Assembly (NCBI GenBank): GCA_001515265.1
Contig: LNDB01000010.1
Location: forward strand, 1 to 64,000
Length of the DNA stretch: 64,000 bases
Source of the DNA: Candidatus Dichloromethanomonas elyunquensis
GTDB lineage: Bacteria > Bacillota > Desulfitobacteriia > Desulfitobacteriales > Syntrophobotulaceae
Direction: 5' to 3'
The notes beneath the pieces were generated by a model. That model made no database searches, had not been told where the DNA came from, and saw only the letters and a list, made by a program, of their open reading frames with translations. Both the position numbers and the translations under genes were made by a program. Below, in pieces: positions 43,413-53,200 of the stretch. Each line of letters opens with the position of its first letter. The stretch's first letter is position 1.

Positions 43413-43709
43413 TAATATAATCTCCTTGTCGTAATCGATAATCCTTTTTACTACAGATAATAAGGTTGGTCTTTGATTGATGTCAACCTTCTTGTTCATA
43501 CGTTTTGTTTATACGTTGCTAAATATATCTTTAACTAGATTATTAATATTTATAAGACACAGAACAATAAAATATGGAAAGCAACAGTAAAATGTCATTT
43601 TAGAACATTTCCTCGTTAATGTCAACAATAACCAGAATATTGATTTCTTCATATATTACAAGAAAGTGCATATATATATGATTAACGATTGTGTGCGGGA
43701 GGTGTTGCA

Positions 43710-43784
43710 ATGTTTACCAAGCATTGGATGCTGAGAGAGGTAGCCCATTGTAAAGAAGGCTGCAGTAGCAAGTCCCGGGCATGA
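43710..43784 (+). CDS. 24-codon ORF with strong ribosome binding site
   Basis: GGGAGGT sits 6 nt before the ATG and the 24-residue product is basic with two cysteines (HCKEGC near 13-18). A strong hairpin follows 18 bp after the stop, so this may be an independent small transcript or a leader peptide. I recognise no family. It lies in the 505-bp gap between the helicase and the DUF4363 gene; elsewhere in the gap I see only AT-rich sequence and a short AAATGT/ACATTT repeat near 43592-43612. Confidence 0.5.
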   Translation: MFTKHWMLREVAHCKEGCSSKSRA

Positions 43785-43801
43785 CCCTAAAAGGCCTGAT
43801 C

Positions 43802-43840
43802 AAAGGACTGTTCCGAAGGAATAGTCCTTTATTAATATTT
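43802..43840 (+). terminator. Strong hairpin after the 24-codon ORF
   Basis: AAAGGACTGTTCC pairs with GGAATAGTCCTTT (13 bp with one G-T pair, GAA loop), followed by ATTAATATTT. Confidence 0.75.
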
Positions 43841-43922
43841 GATGCATGACAAGCCAATTTTGGTTAAAAATAAACATAGGTAAGGTAATCCAAGGGATAT
43901 AATGATTTAACGGAGAATGAAA

Positions 43923-44288
43923 ATGTTTGAAGAATTTAAAACACAAAAGGTGATATTTTTAGGTTGGATTCTGCTGCTGCTGGCTTTTATCGGGGGCTTG
44001 CATTTCGCTCTCCGGTCTAACGCTAAAATTTTGGTACAAATAGATGTATTGGAACAGGATCTCAAAGCTGAAAGATGGGAAACCGCATCTCAAGATGTTC
44101 AGAATATAAAAGTGCAATGGGAAAAACAGAAAGTTACACATTATTTGGCCAATGAGACGGAAACTCTGAGGGTATTTGAGAGAAAACTGCTTGAGTTGGA
44201 ATATGTAGTGCAAAATCATGAAGATGATTCTCTGGAAATACTCCCGGAGATAAAGGAAATGATTAGAGATTTTCTGAATGTTTTTTAG
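43923..44288 (+). CDS. DUF4363-family membrane-anchored protein
   Basis: 121 residues from ATG 43923 (GGAGA 6 nt upstream; ATG 43917 is too close). One N-terminal TM (about 12-32) and an extracellular helical part (EQDLKAERWETASQDVQNIKVQWEKQK). It resembles DUF4363 proteins, which are usually encoded just before a DUF421 protein as here (12 bp). Function unknown; the pair is common in spore-forming Firmicutes. Confidence 0.78.
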   Translation: MFEEFKTQKVIFLGWILLLLAFIGGLHFALRSNAKILVQIDVLEQDLKAERWETASQDVQNIKVQWEKQKVTHYLANETETLRVFERKLLELEYVVQNHEDDSLEILPEIKEMIRDFLNVF

Positions 44289-44300
44289 GGGGAAAGTATT

Positions 44301-44978
44301 TTGGAGTTAATGGGTTATGCCCTGAGGGCGATAGTAATCTATTTGTTTACATACTTTGCGGCAAGAATCCTTCCCGGAAAAGCTATTGCTCAGATGACTG
44401 TGTATGAACTGACAGGCTTATTCCTTATCTCCACCGTTGCCGCCGAGCCATTGGTTACAAAAGTTACAGCCAAGGCGCTGGTAGGTATTGCCTTAATCCT
44501 TGGCATGATTATCCTGACTTCCCGTTTATCGCTGATTAATCGGATAACACCTTGGTTTGAACATACTCCTACAATTATAATCAATAAAGGCAAAATTGAT
44601 TATAAAGCGCTGAAGGGTTCCTTCCTTTCTCTCAATCAATTGCAGGGCCTTTTAAGACAAAAGGGATATGATAAAATATCCGACATCGAGTATGCCATAT
44701 TAGAACCGCAAGGAGAGTTATCCGTTTTTGTCAAAACCCAAAAAAGACCTGTTCAGGTTGCTGATCTGGCGATTGATGCAAAGGAAGAAGGTCTCACCTT
44801 CCCGTTAATTATGGACGGACAAATTATTCGGGGTAATCTCCGGCACCTCAATCTGAGTACCGAATGGCTAATTCAAGAATTAGCAAAGCAGGGAATTACA
44901 AATTATAAAAATCAGGTTTTCCTGGCCGAAATTGATGCCTCAAGCCGGCTGTCCGTTTTTCATAAAGAGAGATTTTAG
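44301..44978 (+). CDS. DUF421 (YetF/YrbG-like) membrane protein
   Basis: 225 residues, TTG start 4-5 nt after a G-rich site; ATG 44310 is a possible alternative. Three TM segments in the first 85 residues (including AQMTVYELTGLFLISTVAAEPL), then the cytoplasmic DUF421 domain (HTPTIIINKGKIDYKALKGSFLSLNQLQGLLRQKGYDKISDIEYAILEPQGELSVF). Paired with the DUF4363 gene. Function not established; some relatives affect spore properties. Confidence 0.85.
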   Translation: MELMGYALRAIVIYLFTYFAARILPGKAIAQMTVYELTGLFLISTVAAEPLVTKVTAKALVGIALILGMIILTSRLSLINRITPWFEHTPTIIINKGKIDYKALKGSFLSLNQLQGLLRQKGYDKISDIEYAILEPQGELSVFVKTQKRPVQVADLAIDAKEEGLTFPLIMDGQIIRGNLRHLNLSTEWLIQELAKQGITNYKNQVFLAEIDASSRLSVFHKERF

Positions 44979-44993
44979 GAACTATGGGAAAAC

Positions 44994-45686
44994 TTATTCG
45001 CTGAAATCTTTGAGAGCGTCAAAGTCTTTAATCTTGATAGCCGTGCTGTAGAAATCGATTAGTCCTTCGTCCCGCATCCTGCAGAGTTCGCGTGAGAGCG
45101 AAGGCCTGGAAACATTGATAAAATCAGCTAATTCATTGCGATTTAGATTTAGCTGAAAAGTCATATTGCCGTGCTTTTTAAATTCTTCCAAAAGAAAAGT
45201 ACTTATTTTCCCTCTCAGACTTTTGATGGAAAGGTATTCAACTTTTTTGTTCAGCATCAATGCCCGGTTCGATACTACCTTAAGCATATTCATAATCAGT
45301 CGTTGATGATTGGCACAAACCTTGTCGCAGCAACCTACAATTTTGTCGTTAGGAAAAAACATTACTGTGCTCTTGGTCTGAGCAATAACCGTAACCGGCC
45401 AAGATTTATTACCTGAATAAGCAGCCGTTTCTCCAAACATTTCACCGGGCTCCAACAAACCGATCATCACCCTGTTACCGGAAGCTGTTTCCTTGGTCAG
45501 GGCCACGGTCCCTTCTACGACCACCCCGATAAGAAAAAACGCTTCACCGGCAATTGTTAGATAATCGTTCTTCTTATACTCATGGATACTGAGATTCATA
45601 CATTGAAGGATGACAAGCATTTCATCTTTGGGGATGCCTTCAAAAAGCGCACATTCGGATAAAGGTTTAAGCCACTTTTCATACAT
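44994..45686 (-). CDS. Crp/Fnr-family transcriptional regulator
   Basis: 230 residues: cyclic nucleotide-binding-like domain (about 10-120, VVVEGTVALTKE, LLEPGEMFGETAAYSG), a dimerisation helix (about 125-150), and a C-terminal HTH (LNLNRNELADFINVSRPSLSRELCRMRDEGLI). The pattern VCANHQRLIMNMLKVVSNRALMLNKKVEYLSIKSLRGKI is common among clostridial Fnr relatives. Cysteines CCDKVC near 115 are suggestive but do not match the Fnr FeS spacing. GGAGTG precedes the ATG. Confidence 0.87.
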   Translation of the reverse strand: MYEKWLKPLSECALFEGIPKDEMLVILQCMNLSIHEYKKNDYLTIAGEAFFLIGVVVEGTVALTKETASGNRVMIGLLEPGEMFGETAAYSGNKSWPVTVIAQTKSTVMFFPNDKIVGCCDKVCANHQRLIMNMLKVVSNRALMLNKKVEYLSIKSLRGKISTFLLEEFKKHGNMTFQLNLNRNELADFINVSRPSLSRELCRMRDEGLIDFYSTAIKIKDFDALKDFSE

Positions 45687-45799
45687 TTTACCATCACTCC
45701 GCCTCTATGTAACACCGGCAGGTCATATCTTTACCATTATACTCAAGGAAAGAATTTTAGTAAACTGGAATAAAAATTCATCATGACGGTCAAAAGATA

Positions 45800-47170
45800 T
45801 TACTGAAGAAATTCTCCCCTTGGCGTGTGAATAATACGTTGAATTTTTTCTTCTGTCCCATCTGCGGCATTAATATAGATTAAAAACTCTTCATCGGCTG
45901 CTGTACCGCGGAATTCATAGCAGAATGCTTCCTGCCACCCAGGCAGAGAAATGACTGCCAGTCGGCTTTCTTTTAAAGAAAGGTCTTTACGGAGTTTGGC
46001 TGCACACTGGTCCTTTGTCAACTTCTTGCTCAAAGGGCGGGAATGATGGAACAGCCAGTAGGGGGTAGAATCATAGCCTATCATCATTCCATTATCTCTG
46101 CCTGCCGTTAAACGGATCTTGTCAGGGTATATCCTTATGCCGTTTTCCGAGCTTACAGCTTCCAACTGGATATAGCCCCCAAAATCTTCGGTAGATGTCA
46201 CAACAAAGTTATTCCATCCCAACTTCTTAAGACTATTCATAGCTTGGGATGCAGTTTCGTCCACTGTTAATTTTTGCAAACCGAGGTCCCGTTCATCGCG
46301 GTATAAGGTTACAACCCCGCCTTTTTTGCATACATCTACAGTCGCAGTATGATATTTGAAAGTGTATCCCTCGAAAGAGCCCTTGGAAGTGCCGGACATT
46401 TCCGGTGAAGCACCCGGATAGCCGTTTATGGATAAAAAATCAGAGGCAATGTCTCTGGCTTGATCTTCAGTAACAGTACTCTCCGGAAGACCAAGCGGTT
46501 CGGGGACAGAATGGGTTTCCGTCTGTCCCGAATAGGAAAAGGGCGGAAGTTTTTGCAGCGAAACATCAAGCTGTTCCAATCCGGCGCCTATGGAAGCGGG
46601 CTGGGTTGCTTTTCCCTCATTTCCCTCCGCTGCAGCGGGAGCAGCTTCGTTGGGGTTCCCCCAGAATTTCCACCAGGAGGGCTTGTTAACCCAAGCAATT
46701 TTTTCGGTGTTCAGATCCGCATAGAGTTCTTGAACATCCCTGTTAACAGTAATGAGACGTTCATGCATTTCTTTTAATGTTTTTTCCTGTTCTTTATCCG
46801 GGGGGGTACCTTTGGCTACTTGTTGCGTTAAAATTCCGGTAAAATCACCAATTTGGTTCAGAAACTGGTCTATATAGTTTAAACCGTAATTCGCAGAGGG
46901 CAAAAGTGATAAATCTTTTACAGCAGTATCACTCTGATGCAAAGATTGAGTAAGATAATAGACCTGCTGTGTAGCGGTACCGGCAGCCCGGCTTTTGGCC
47001 ATGTTTGTTTCAAGTCCGTCCAGATGGGTGACAAAATCCGAAAGTGATCTTCGGTATTGGTTTTCTGAAATAATTGTTAGGTTTTCAGCCTTTCTGTATT
47101 CGCTGATGCCCCAGGCCAACGAAACCGCAAGCAGCACCCCTAAAGCCCCAAGCCAAAACCTTCTTACCAT
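45800..47170 (-). CDS. ypeB: Germination protein YpeB
   Basis: 456 residues from ATG 47170, 5 nt after GGGGGAG; the longer frame overlaps sleB. An N-terminal TM anchor (about 8-25) and a long extracytoplasmic part end in repeated PepSY-like domains (VTEDQARDIASDFLSINGY, LTVDETASQAMNSLKKLG, LTKDQCAAKLRKDLSL). YpeB protects and localises the cortex lytic enzyme SleB in the spore; both are needed for cortex breakdown in Bacillus. 11 bp after sleB, in the conserved order. Confidence 0.93.
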   Translation of the reverse strand: MVRRFWLGALGVLLAVSLAWGISEYRKAENLTIISENQYRRSLSDFVTHLDGLETNMAKSRAAGTATQQVYYLTQSLHQSDTAVKDLSLLPSANYGLNYIDQFLNQIGDFTGILTQQVAKGTPPDKEQEKTLKEMHERLITVNRDVQELYADLNTEKIAWVNKPSWWKFWGNPNEAAPAAAEGNEGKATQPASIGAGLEQLDVSLQKLPPFSYSGQTETHSVPEPLGLPESTVTEDQARDIASDFLSINGYPGASPEMSGTSKGSFEGYTFKYHTATVDVCKKGGVVTLYRDERDLGLQKLTVDETASQAMNSLKKLGWNNFVVTSTEDFGGYIQLEAVSSENGIRIYPDKIRLTAGRDNGMMIGYDSTPYWLFHHSRPLSKKLTKDQCAAKLRKDLSLKESRLAVISLPGWQEAFCYEFRGTAADEEFLIYINAADGTEEKIQRIIHTPRGEFLQ

Positions 47171-47181
47171 AGTAACTCCCC

Positions 47182-47874
47182 CTAACGCGTAAATATATGA
47201 TGCCCGATCTGGACGATTTGCGGTCTGGACCAAACGTAGCCGTTGCTTGTTTTGGCCGGATTAAAGAAGAACAAAGCGCCATAAGCCGGATCGGTGCCTC
47301 TTAACGCTTCATTGACGGCATTGATTGCAGAGGAGACCGGCTCCTGCCAGATTTGTCCGTTATTAACAGGAGAAAAGGCCCCGGGCTGATAGATTACATC
47401 AGGAATGGTATTGGGAAAGGATGAACTTTTAATACGGTTAATTACCACAGCCGCAACGGCGATTTGACCTCTGTAAGGTTCACCCTTAGCTTCGGCACTA
47501 ACCAACCGGGCCAAAAGGTTGACATCGGAATTCTTATAACCTATGGAAGTTCCTCCGCTGTTTACACTTTGGCCGGTGAGACGCTTCAGTTCTGCAATCG
47601 TTCGGCTCCCTGCGATGCCATCGGAAGTTAAACCATGCTCTTTTTGGAATAATTTTACCCTTGCTTGGGTCCTCGTCCCATATATGCCGTCAATCGGCCC
47701 GATTACGTATCCGAGACGGGAAAGCCTCTTTTGGAGATCGGCTACTTCAGGCCCCCTGGAACCCCTGGCTAGGGTCCGGTCGCCCAAAGCGGCATTACTT
47801 ACCGATGAAGTACAAATAGATAGGACAATTGCAATAGCTGCCAACATGAAAATTTGACGGGTCCGAAGTGCCAT
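47182..47874 (-). CDS. sleB: Spore cortex-lytic enzyme SleB
   Basis: 230 residues from ATG 47874 (AGAAGGTGA upstream). A signal peptide (about 1-28) is followed by a peptidoglycan-binding domain (about 35-95, LARGSRGPEVADLQKRLSRLGY) and a Hydrolase_2 lytic transglycosylase domain (about 115-230, with the catalytic Glu in LVSAEAKGEPYRGQIAVAAVVINR). It cleaves the cortex at muramic-delta-lactam sites during germination. A possible sigma-G promoter lies upstream. Confidence 0.95.
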   Translation of the reverse strand: MALRTRQIFMLAAIAIVLSICTSSVSNAALGDRTLARGSRGPEVADLQKRLSRLGYVIGPIDGIYGTRTQARVKLFQKEHGLTSDGIAGSRTIAELKRLTGQSVNSGGTSIGYKNSDVNLLARLVSAEAKGEPYRGQIAVAAVVINRIKSSSFPNTIPDVIYQPGAFSPVNNGQIWQEPVSSAINAVNEALRGTDPAYGALFFFNPAKTSNGYVWSRPQIVQIGHHIFTR

Positions 47875-47902
47875 ACCATCACCTTCTGATCTTTTTGTCC
47901 TA

Positions 47903-47932
47903 TAGTCTGGCACAAGAACGATAAATTTATCC
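47903..47932 (-). promoter_or_regulatory. Possible sigma-G promoter of sleB-ypeB
   Basis: On the minus strand GGATA and CAGACTA are separated by 18 bp, close to the forespore sigma-G pattern (GMATR-N18-CATNHTA) with one mismatch in each box, about 30 bp upstream of the sleB start. sleB is under sigma-G in Bacillus subtilis. Confidence 0.45.
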
Positions 47933-48020
47933 AAGGAAGAGAATCGGCAAAATTTTTAATCAGACATTTGCTATAATAAAATTAATATTAATCCTGAAGT
48001 TCGGAAAGGATGGTCCGAAG

Positions 48021-48621
48021 ATGGTTCATATCCTGATCGTAGATGACGATAAAAATATTTGTGAACTCTTAGAACTTTATTTGGCGGACCAAGGATATTC
48101 CCTAACTTTTGCGCATGATGGAAGTCTGGCGCTGGACATCATCAAAAATCAAGATATTGATCTGGTAATCCTTGATATCATGTTGCCGGTGATTAACGGA
48201 TGTGGAAGATAAAGTTCAGGGGTTTGAACTGGGGGCCGATGACTACATTGTGAAACCGTTTGAACCGAGGGAAGTAGCAGCCAGGATTAAAGCGCGGTTA
48301 AAAAATAAAGAAACCAAGAACCTTTTAAAGTTGGGCAATATTGAAGTGGATATAGATCGCTATGAAACAAAACTTGAAGGAAAAAGAATTGACCTAAAAC
48401 CAAAAGAAATACAATTGTTGTATTTCTTACTGCGAAATAAGAATATTGTTTTTTCCCGTCAACAACTTTTAGAAAAAGTCTGGGATTATACGTTTGAAGG
48501 AGATACCCGTACAGTTGACGTTCACATCAACAGGCTCAGAGAAAAACTGGAAGGAGCCTGTACGGCCTGCCGTATTAAAACGGTATGGGGTGTAGGGTAC
48601 AAGCTGGAAAGCAATGGTTAA
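48021..48621 (+). pseudogene. Decayed OmpR-family response regulator (internal deletion and frameshift)
   Basis: Positions 48021-48212 encode a normal receiver N-terminus (VDDD near 8-11, phosphoacceptor Asp in LVILDIMLPVING), which then runs into a stop. The frame shifts near 48195-48202, and DVEDKVQGFELGADDYIVKPFEP plus a complete winged helix continues to 48621. Compared with intact relatives, about 20 residues (beta4-alpha4 around PIIMLTA) are missing; the frame change fits a deletion of 62 or 65 bp. A GTG at 48202 could still allow the DNA-binding part to be made. Confidence 0.85.
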
Positions 48622-49636
48622 AGTAAAAAATACAATTTTCCGGAAGCTATTATCTGCATACTTGCTGCTCATTATGACAGTTTTATCGATAATCGCTTTT
48701 CTTCTCTCCTGGGGTTACAGCAATTATGTGTTCTTGGAAAAACAAACAGATTTGCGCTCCGCCGCTGCCAAGACAGGAAAACTCATCGAAAGTTACCGTA
48801 ACGGTCAGATTGCCGCCGCAGAACTGAGCCGCTCCCTCGATATCCTGAGTTACATGACCGATTCGAAAATCTACGCGATTAAACTAACCAGGGAGTCTTT
48901 GCAAAACAAAAACCTGATGATGGATCAACATTTTGTCGATGGGTACCTGTTGGACGATTTAAATACCATCCTGGATGGACGGGAGGTCACCCGGAAAAAA
49001 CAATATTCCGATCAGTTTGGCAGCTATGTCGTTTTTGTAGGGGAACCTTTGCAGAATCAAGACGGTGTTGAAGGAGCCATTCTGCTGTTCGCTCCGATTG
49101 ACCAAATCAGTGCTCAGATTACCCGGATCAACCTGGCCATTTGGCTTTCAGCGCTAGGGGCAGCTGTTTTAAGCGGTATTGTCATTTATTCTATTTCCTT
49201 AAAAATCTCCAAGCCTTTAAGAGTTATGGAAGAAGGGGCAAGAAAAATTGCCGCGGGAGAGCAGATTGAGGATCTGGTTGTCCGGACGGGGGATGAACTG
49301 GACAAGATGGCACAGGCCTTCAATTTTATGAAGAACAGGATCTTTGCTGCTGAAGGTATGCGCAGGGAATTTGTTGCCAGTGTTTCTCATGATCTGAGGA
49401 CCCCTCTTACAACAATCAATGGTTTTGTACAGGGAATGCAGGATGGATTGGTTAAAACGGAAGAATATCCAAAGTATCTGAAGATTATCAGAGAGGAAAC
49501 GCAGAGACTGATCGGACTGACAGGGGATATTTTGGAGCTGGCAAAGCTGCAATCAGGGGGGATAACTCTTTCCAGAAAATATTTTAACAAAATGGAAATA
49601 TCACAACGAAACAGAAAATTTGTAAACCAAATGTAA
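48614..49636 (+). pseudogene. Truncated sensor histidine kinase lacking the ATPase domain
   Basis: 340 residues: TM1 (about 11-36), extracellular domain, TM2 (about 172-195), HAMP, and HisKA with SVSHDLRTPLTTING (His near 259). The frame ends soon after ELAKLQSGGITLSRKYF, so the whole HATPase_c domain (about 130 residues) is absent. Within 50 bp of the stop, another frame reads GIADLQKIL, possibly a scrap of the lost ATP-binding region. It cannot autophosphorylate. Partner of the equally damaged regulator, which it overlaps by 8 bp. Confidence 0.82.
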
Positions 49637-49698
49637 TATCTTAAATAAAGGGATTGCGGATCTGCAGAAGATTTTAGCCGTCTAACCCCGGCAGGAAG

Positions 49699-49738
49699 TA
49701 GAAAGGTGCCGCTAACCATGTTTGGCGGCACCTTTCTA
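49699..49738. terminator. Bidirectional terminator hairpin
   Basis: TAGAAAGGTGCCGC and GCGGCACCTTTCTA form a perfect 14-bp stem with a 12-nt loop, between the truncated kinase and the convergent L,D-transpeptidase gene, whose stop codon it abuts. Confidence 0.85.
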
Positions 49739-50074
49739 TTAATGTCGGATTGTGACAGCAGCACCGATTGAAATATAACCGGCAAGTTCAACCACATCAT
49801 CATTGTACATTCTGATGCATCCACTGGAGATTTCCTTTCCGATCGATGCGGTGTTATTGTTGCCATGGATTCCATATTCCGGTGCGCTTAAGCCTAACCA
49901 GTAGACTCCGAATATTCCTCCCGGACGCGGTACTTTGTTGACCACGGTATAAGTTCCGGTAGGAGTCGGAGTTTGTTTCTTTCCTATCGCAATCGGATAC
50001 TTTTTTATTACAGTACGGTCTCTTAATAAGAAAAGCTGTTTTTTGCTTAACGATATAAAGATGGAATAAGGCAT
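49739..50074 (-). CDS. Small L,D-transpeptidase (YkuD domain)
   Basis: 111 residues, essentially one YkuD domain. The active-site signature HGNNNTASIGKEISSGCIRMYNDDVVEL (His near 70, catalytic Cys near 87) is intact, as is the N-terminal ISLSKKQLFLLRDRTVIKKYPIAIGK strand. No signal peptide is visible, as in the Bacillus spore-associated YkuD. It makes or edits 3-3 cross-links in peptidoglycan. GAGGAGG precedes the ATG. Confidence 0.9.
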   Translation of the reverse strand: MPYSIFISLSKKQLFLLRDRTVIKKYPIAIGKKQTPTPTGTYTVVNKVPRPGGIFGVYWLGLSAPEYGIHGNNNTASIGKEISSGCIRMYNDDVVELAGYISIGAAVTIRH

Positions 50075-50266
50075 TCTTTTCCTCCTCTTTGAACGGGCGC
50101 CACGACAGAAAAATTTAAACCATTGCTATATAATATAGTCTTCTTCAATAAACTGTGAAGTATCGGACTTCTGTGCAAGCAAAGACAAGTTTTTTATACA
50201 TTTTTTTGGGCAAAGTTTTGAATAATAAGTCTGTAACAGAAACTTTCATGCAGGGAGGATTTCAGC

Positions 50267-53200
50267 ATGCCAAAAATAAGGGCGACTATGGACGGAAATG
50301 AAGCAGCGGCACTTGCTTCTTATGCGCTGACTGAAGTTGCCACCATCTTTCCAATAACTCCTTCATCCCCTATGGCCGAAGGCGTCGATGAGTGGTCAGC
50401 CCATGGTAAAGTCAATATCTTCGGACAACCCGTCAAAGTAGTCGAGATGGAGTCCGAAGCGGGAGCAGCCGGAGCGGTTCATGGTTCTCTTGCCTCAGGA
50501 GCATTAACGACTACATACACGGCATCCCAAGGGCTCCTTTTGATGATACCCAATATGTATAAGATTGCGGGGGAATTGCTTCCCTGTGTCTTCCATGTCA
50601 GTGCCAGGGCCTTAGCTTCCCATGCCTTGTCTATTTTTGGAGATCATCAGGACGTTATGGCTTGCCGCCAAACCGGATTTGCTATGCTTGCTTCCAGCAG
50701 TGTACAAGAAGCAATGGACCTTGGGTACGCCTCCCATCTGGCGACACTAAAATCAAGAGTTCCATTTCTGCATTTTTTCGATGGTTTCAGGACGTCCCAT
50801 GAATACCAAAAGATCGAAGTGCTAGATCAGGAGACCGTTAACCAACTGGTCGACCATCAAGCCATTCAGAATTTCAGGGATCATTCTTTAACCCCCGAAC
50901 ATCCGATTATGAGGGGATCTGCTCAAAATCCCGATGTGTACTTCCAGTACCGGGAAGTCTCCAATCCCTTTTATGAGAGGGTACCGGACATGGTCGAACA
51001 AACGATGCGGGATATCGAAAGAGTTTCGGGCAGGATATATCACCCGTTTAACTACTATGGCGACCCGAATGCGGAACATATCGTTATCGCTATGGGTTCC
51101 GTCTGCGACACTATAGAGGAAACTGTCGATTACTTACAAGGCAAAGGGGAAAAAGTAGGGGTTTTGATCGTTCACCTGTATCGGCCGTTCTCAGCGGAGT
51201 ACTTCTTTAAGGTCCTTCCTAAAACAGTCAAGAAAATTGCCGTTTTAGACCGGACCAAAGAACCCGGGTCTTTAGGGGAACCGCTTTACTTGGATATCGC
51301 GGAACTATTTAATAATAAACCGGACAAACCTTTCATCGTGGGAGGCAGGTATGGGCTGGGCTCAAAGGACACAACTCCGTCACAGATTTTAGCAGTTTTT
51401 AAAAATCTTAAAAAAGAACAGCCCAAAAACCGTTTTACGATAGGGATTGTGGATGATGTTTCCAACACTTCTTTACCTGAAGAAGAAATGATTGACACCA
51501 CTCCGGCAGGAACGATCAGCTGCAAATTTTGGGGGCTGGGTTCGGATGGTACGGTTGGAGCCAATAAATCTGCCGTGAAGATTATTGGCGATAACACAGA
51601 CCTCTATGCGCAAGCGTATTTCTCCTATGACAGCAAGAAATCCGGGGGGACGACCGTTTCTCACTTGAGATTCGGCAAAAAGCCGATTAAGTCCCGTTAT
51701 TTGGTTTTTGATGCCGATTATATTGCTTGCCACAATAAGTCGTTTCTTTACCAGTATGATCTTGTAAAAGGATTAAAAGAAAACGGTACATTTGTTTTAA
51801 ACTGTCCCTGGCAGCCGGAAGAACTGGAAGAACACCTCCCTGCCTATCTAAAGCGTTATCTGGCCGAAAAAAATATTAATTTCTATATCATTAATGCGAT
51901 TGATATTGCTCAGAAAATTGGCCTCGGCGCCAGAATCAATATGGTTATGCAGGCCGCTTTTTTCAAATTGGCCAATGTCATTCCTGTGGATGATGCTGTG
52001 AATTATCTGAAAAAATCCATCGAAAAGATTTATGGAAGAAAAGGCTCGAAAATCGTGGAAATGAACCAGGCTGCCGTGGAGCAGGGGATTGAAAAGCTGG
52101 TTAAAGTTGTAGTTCCCTCATCCTGGACCAGCGCACAGGACGAGAAAACCGCCGTGAAAAACGAGCCTGACTTTATCAAAAAGATTCATCGTCCAATTGA
52201 ACGGTATGAAGGGGATAAGCTTCCCGTAAGCACTTTTGTGGGTATGGAGGACGGGAGGGCCCCTTTGGGGACGACCGCTTACGAGAAGCGCGGAATTGCA
52301 GTGTTTATCCCGGAATGGCAGATCGATAAATGCATTCAGTGCAATCAATGTTCCTATATCTGTCCTCATGCCACAATCAGGCCTTTCCTTTTGAACGATG
52401 CGGAAAAAGCCAAAGCCCCGGATACCTTTAAAACGAAACAAGCTGTCGGCAAAGGATTGGAAGGTCTTCATTTCCGGATTCAAATCGCCCCGCTGGATTG
52501 TACAGGATGTATGAATTGCGCCGACATTTGTCCGGCACCCGGGAAGGCGTTAATCATGAAACCTGCTGTTCCGGAAATAGAGATGGAATCAGAAAATTGG
52601 GAATATGCCATGACTATCACCCCGAAGGAAGATCTTGCGGACCGGTATACCTTAAAAGGCAGCCAGTTTATCAGGCCGCTGCTGGAGTTTAACGGCGCCT
52701 GCCCGGGCTGCGGGGAGACTTCCTATGTAAAACTTCTCACCCAGCTCTTCGGAGAAAGAATGATGATAGCCAATGCTACCGGCTGTTCTTCAATCTGGGG
52801 AGGAAGTTACCCCTCCATTCCTTATACGACAAACGCTGAAGGAAAAGGACCGACCTGGGCCAATTCTCTTTTTGAAAATAACGCGGAATACGGGTATGGT
52901 ATGTATTTGGGGGCAAAGCACCTCAGGGAAAAAATCGCTAAACTGATGAAAGAGGCGCTTGATTCACAGATTGACGGTCAAGTAAAAAGCGCATTTTTAG
53001 AATGGCTGGAAGCTTTTGACGATGGAGACCGGTCCAGGTTTGCCTCGGGCAGGGTATTGCAAGTTCTTCAGGCACAATCTGAACAACATCCGATTTTCGC
53101 AGAAATTCTGAAGAGAAAGGATTATCTGGTGAAACGTTCGGTATGGGCAGTCGGAGGTGACGGGTGGGCGTATGATATCGGCTATAACGGGCTGGACCAT

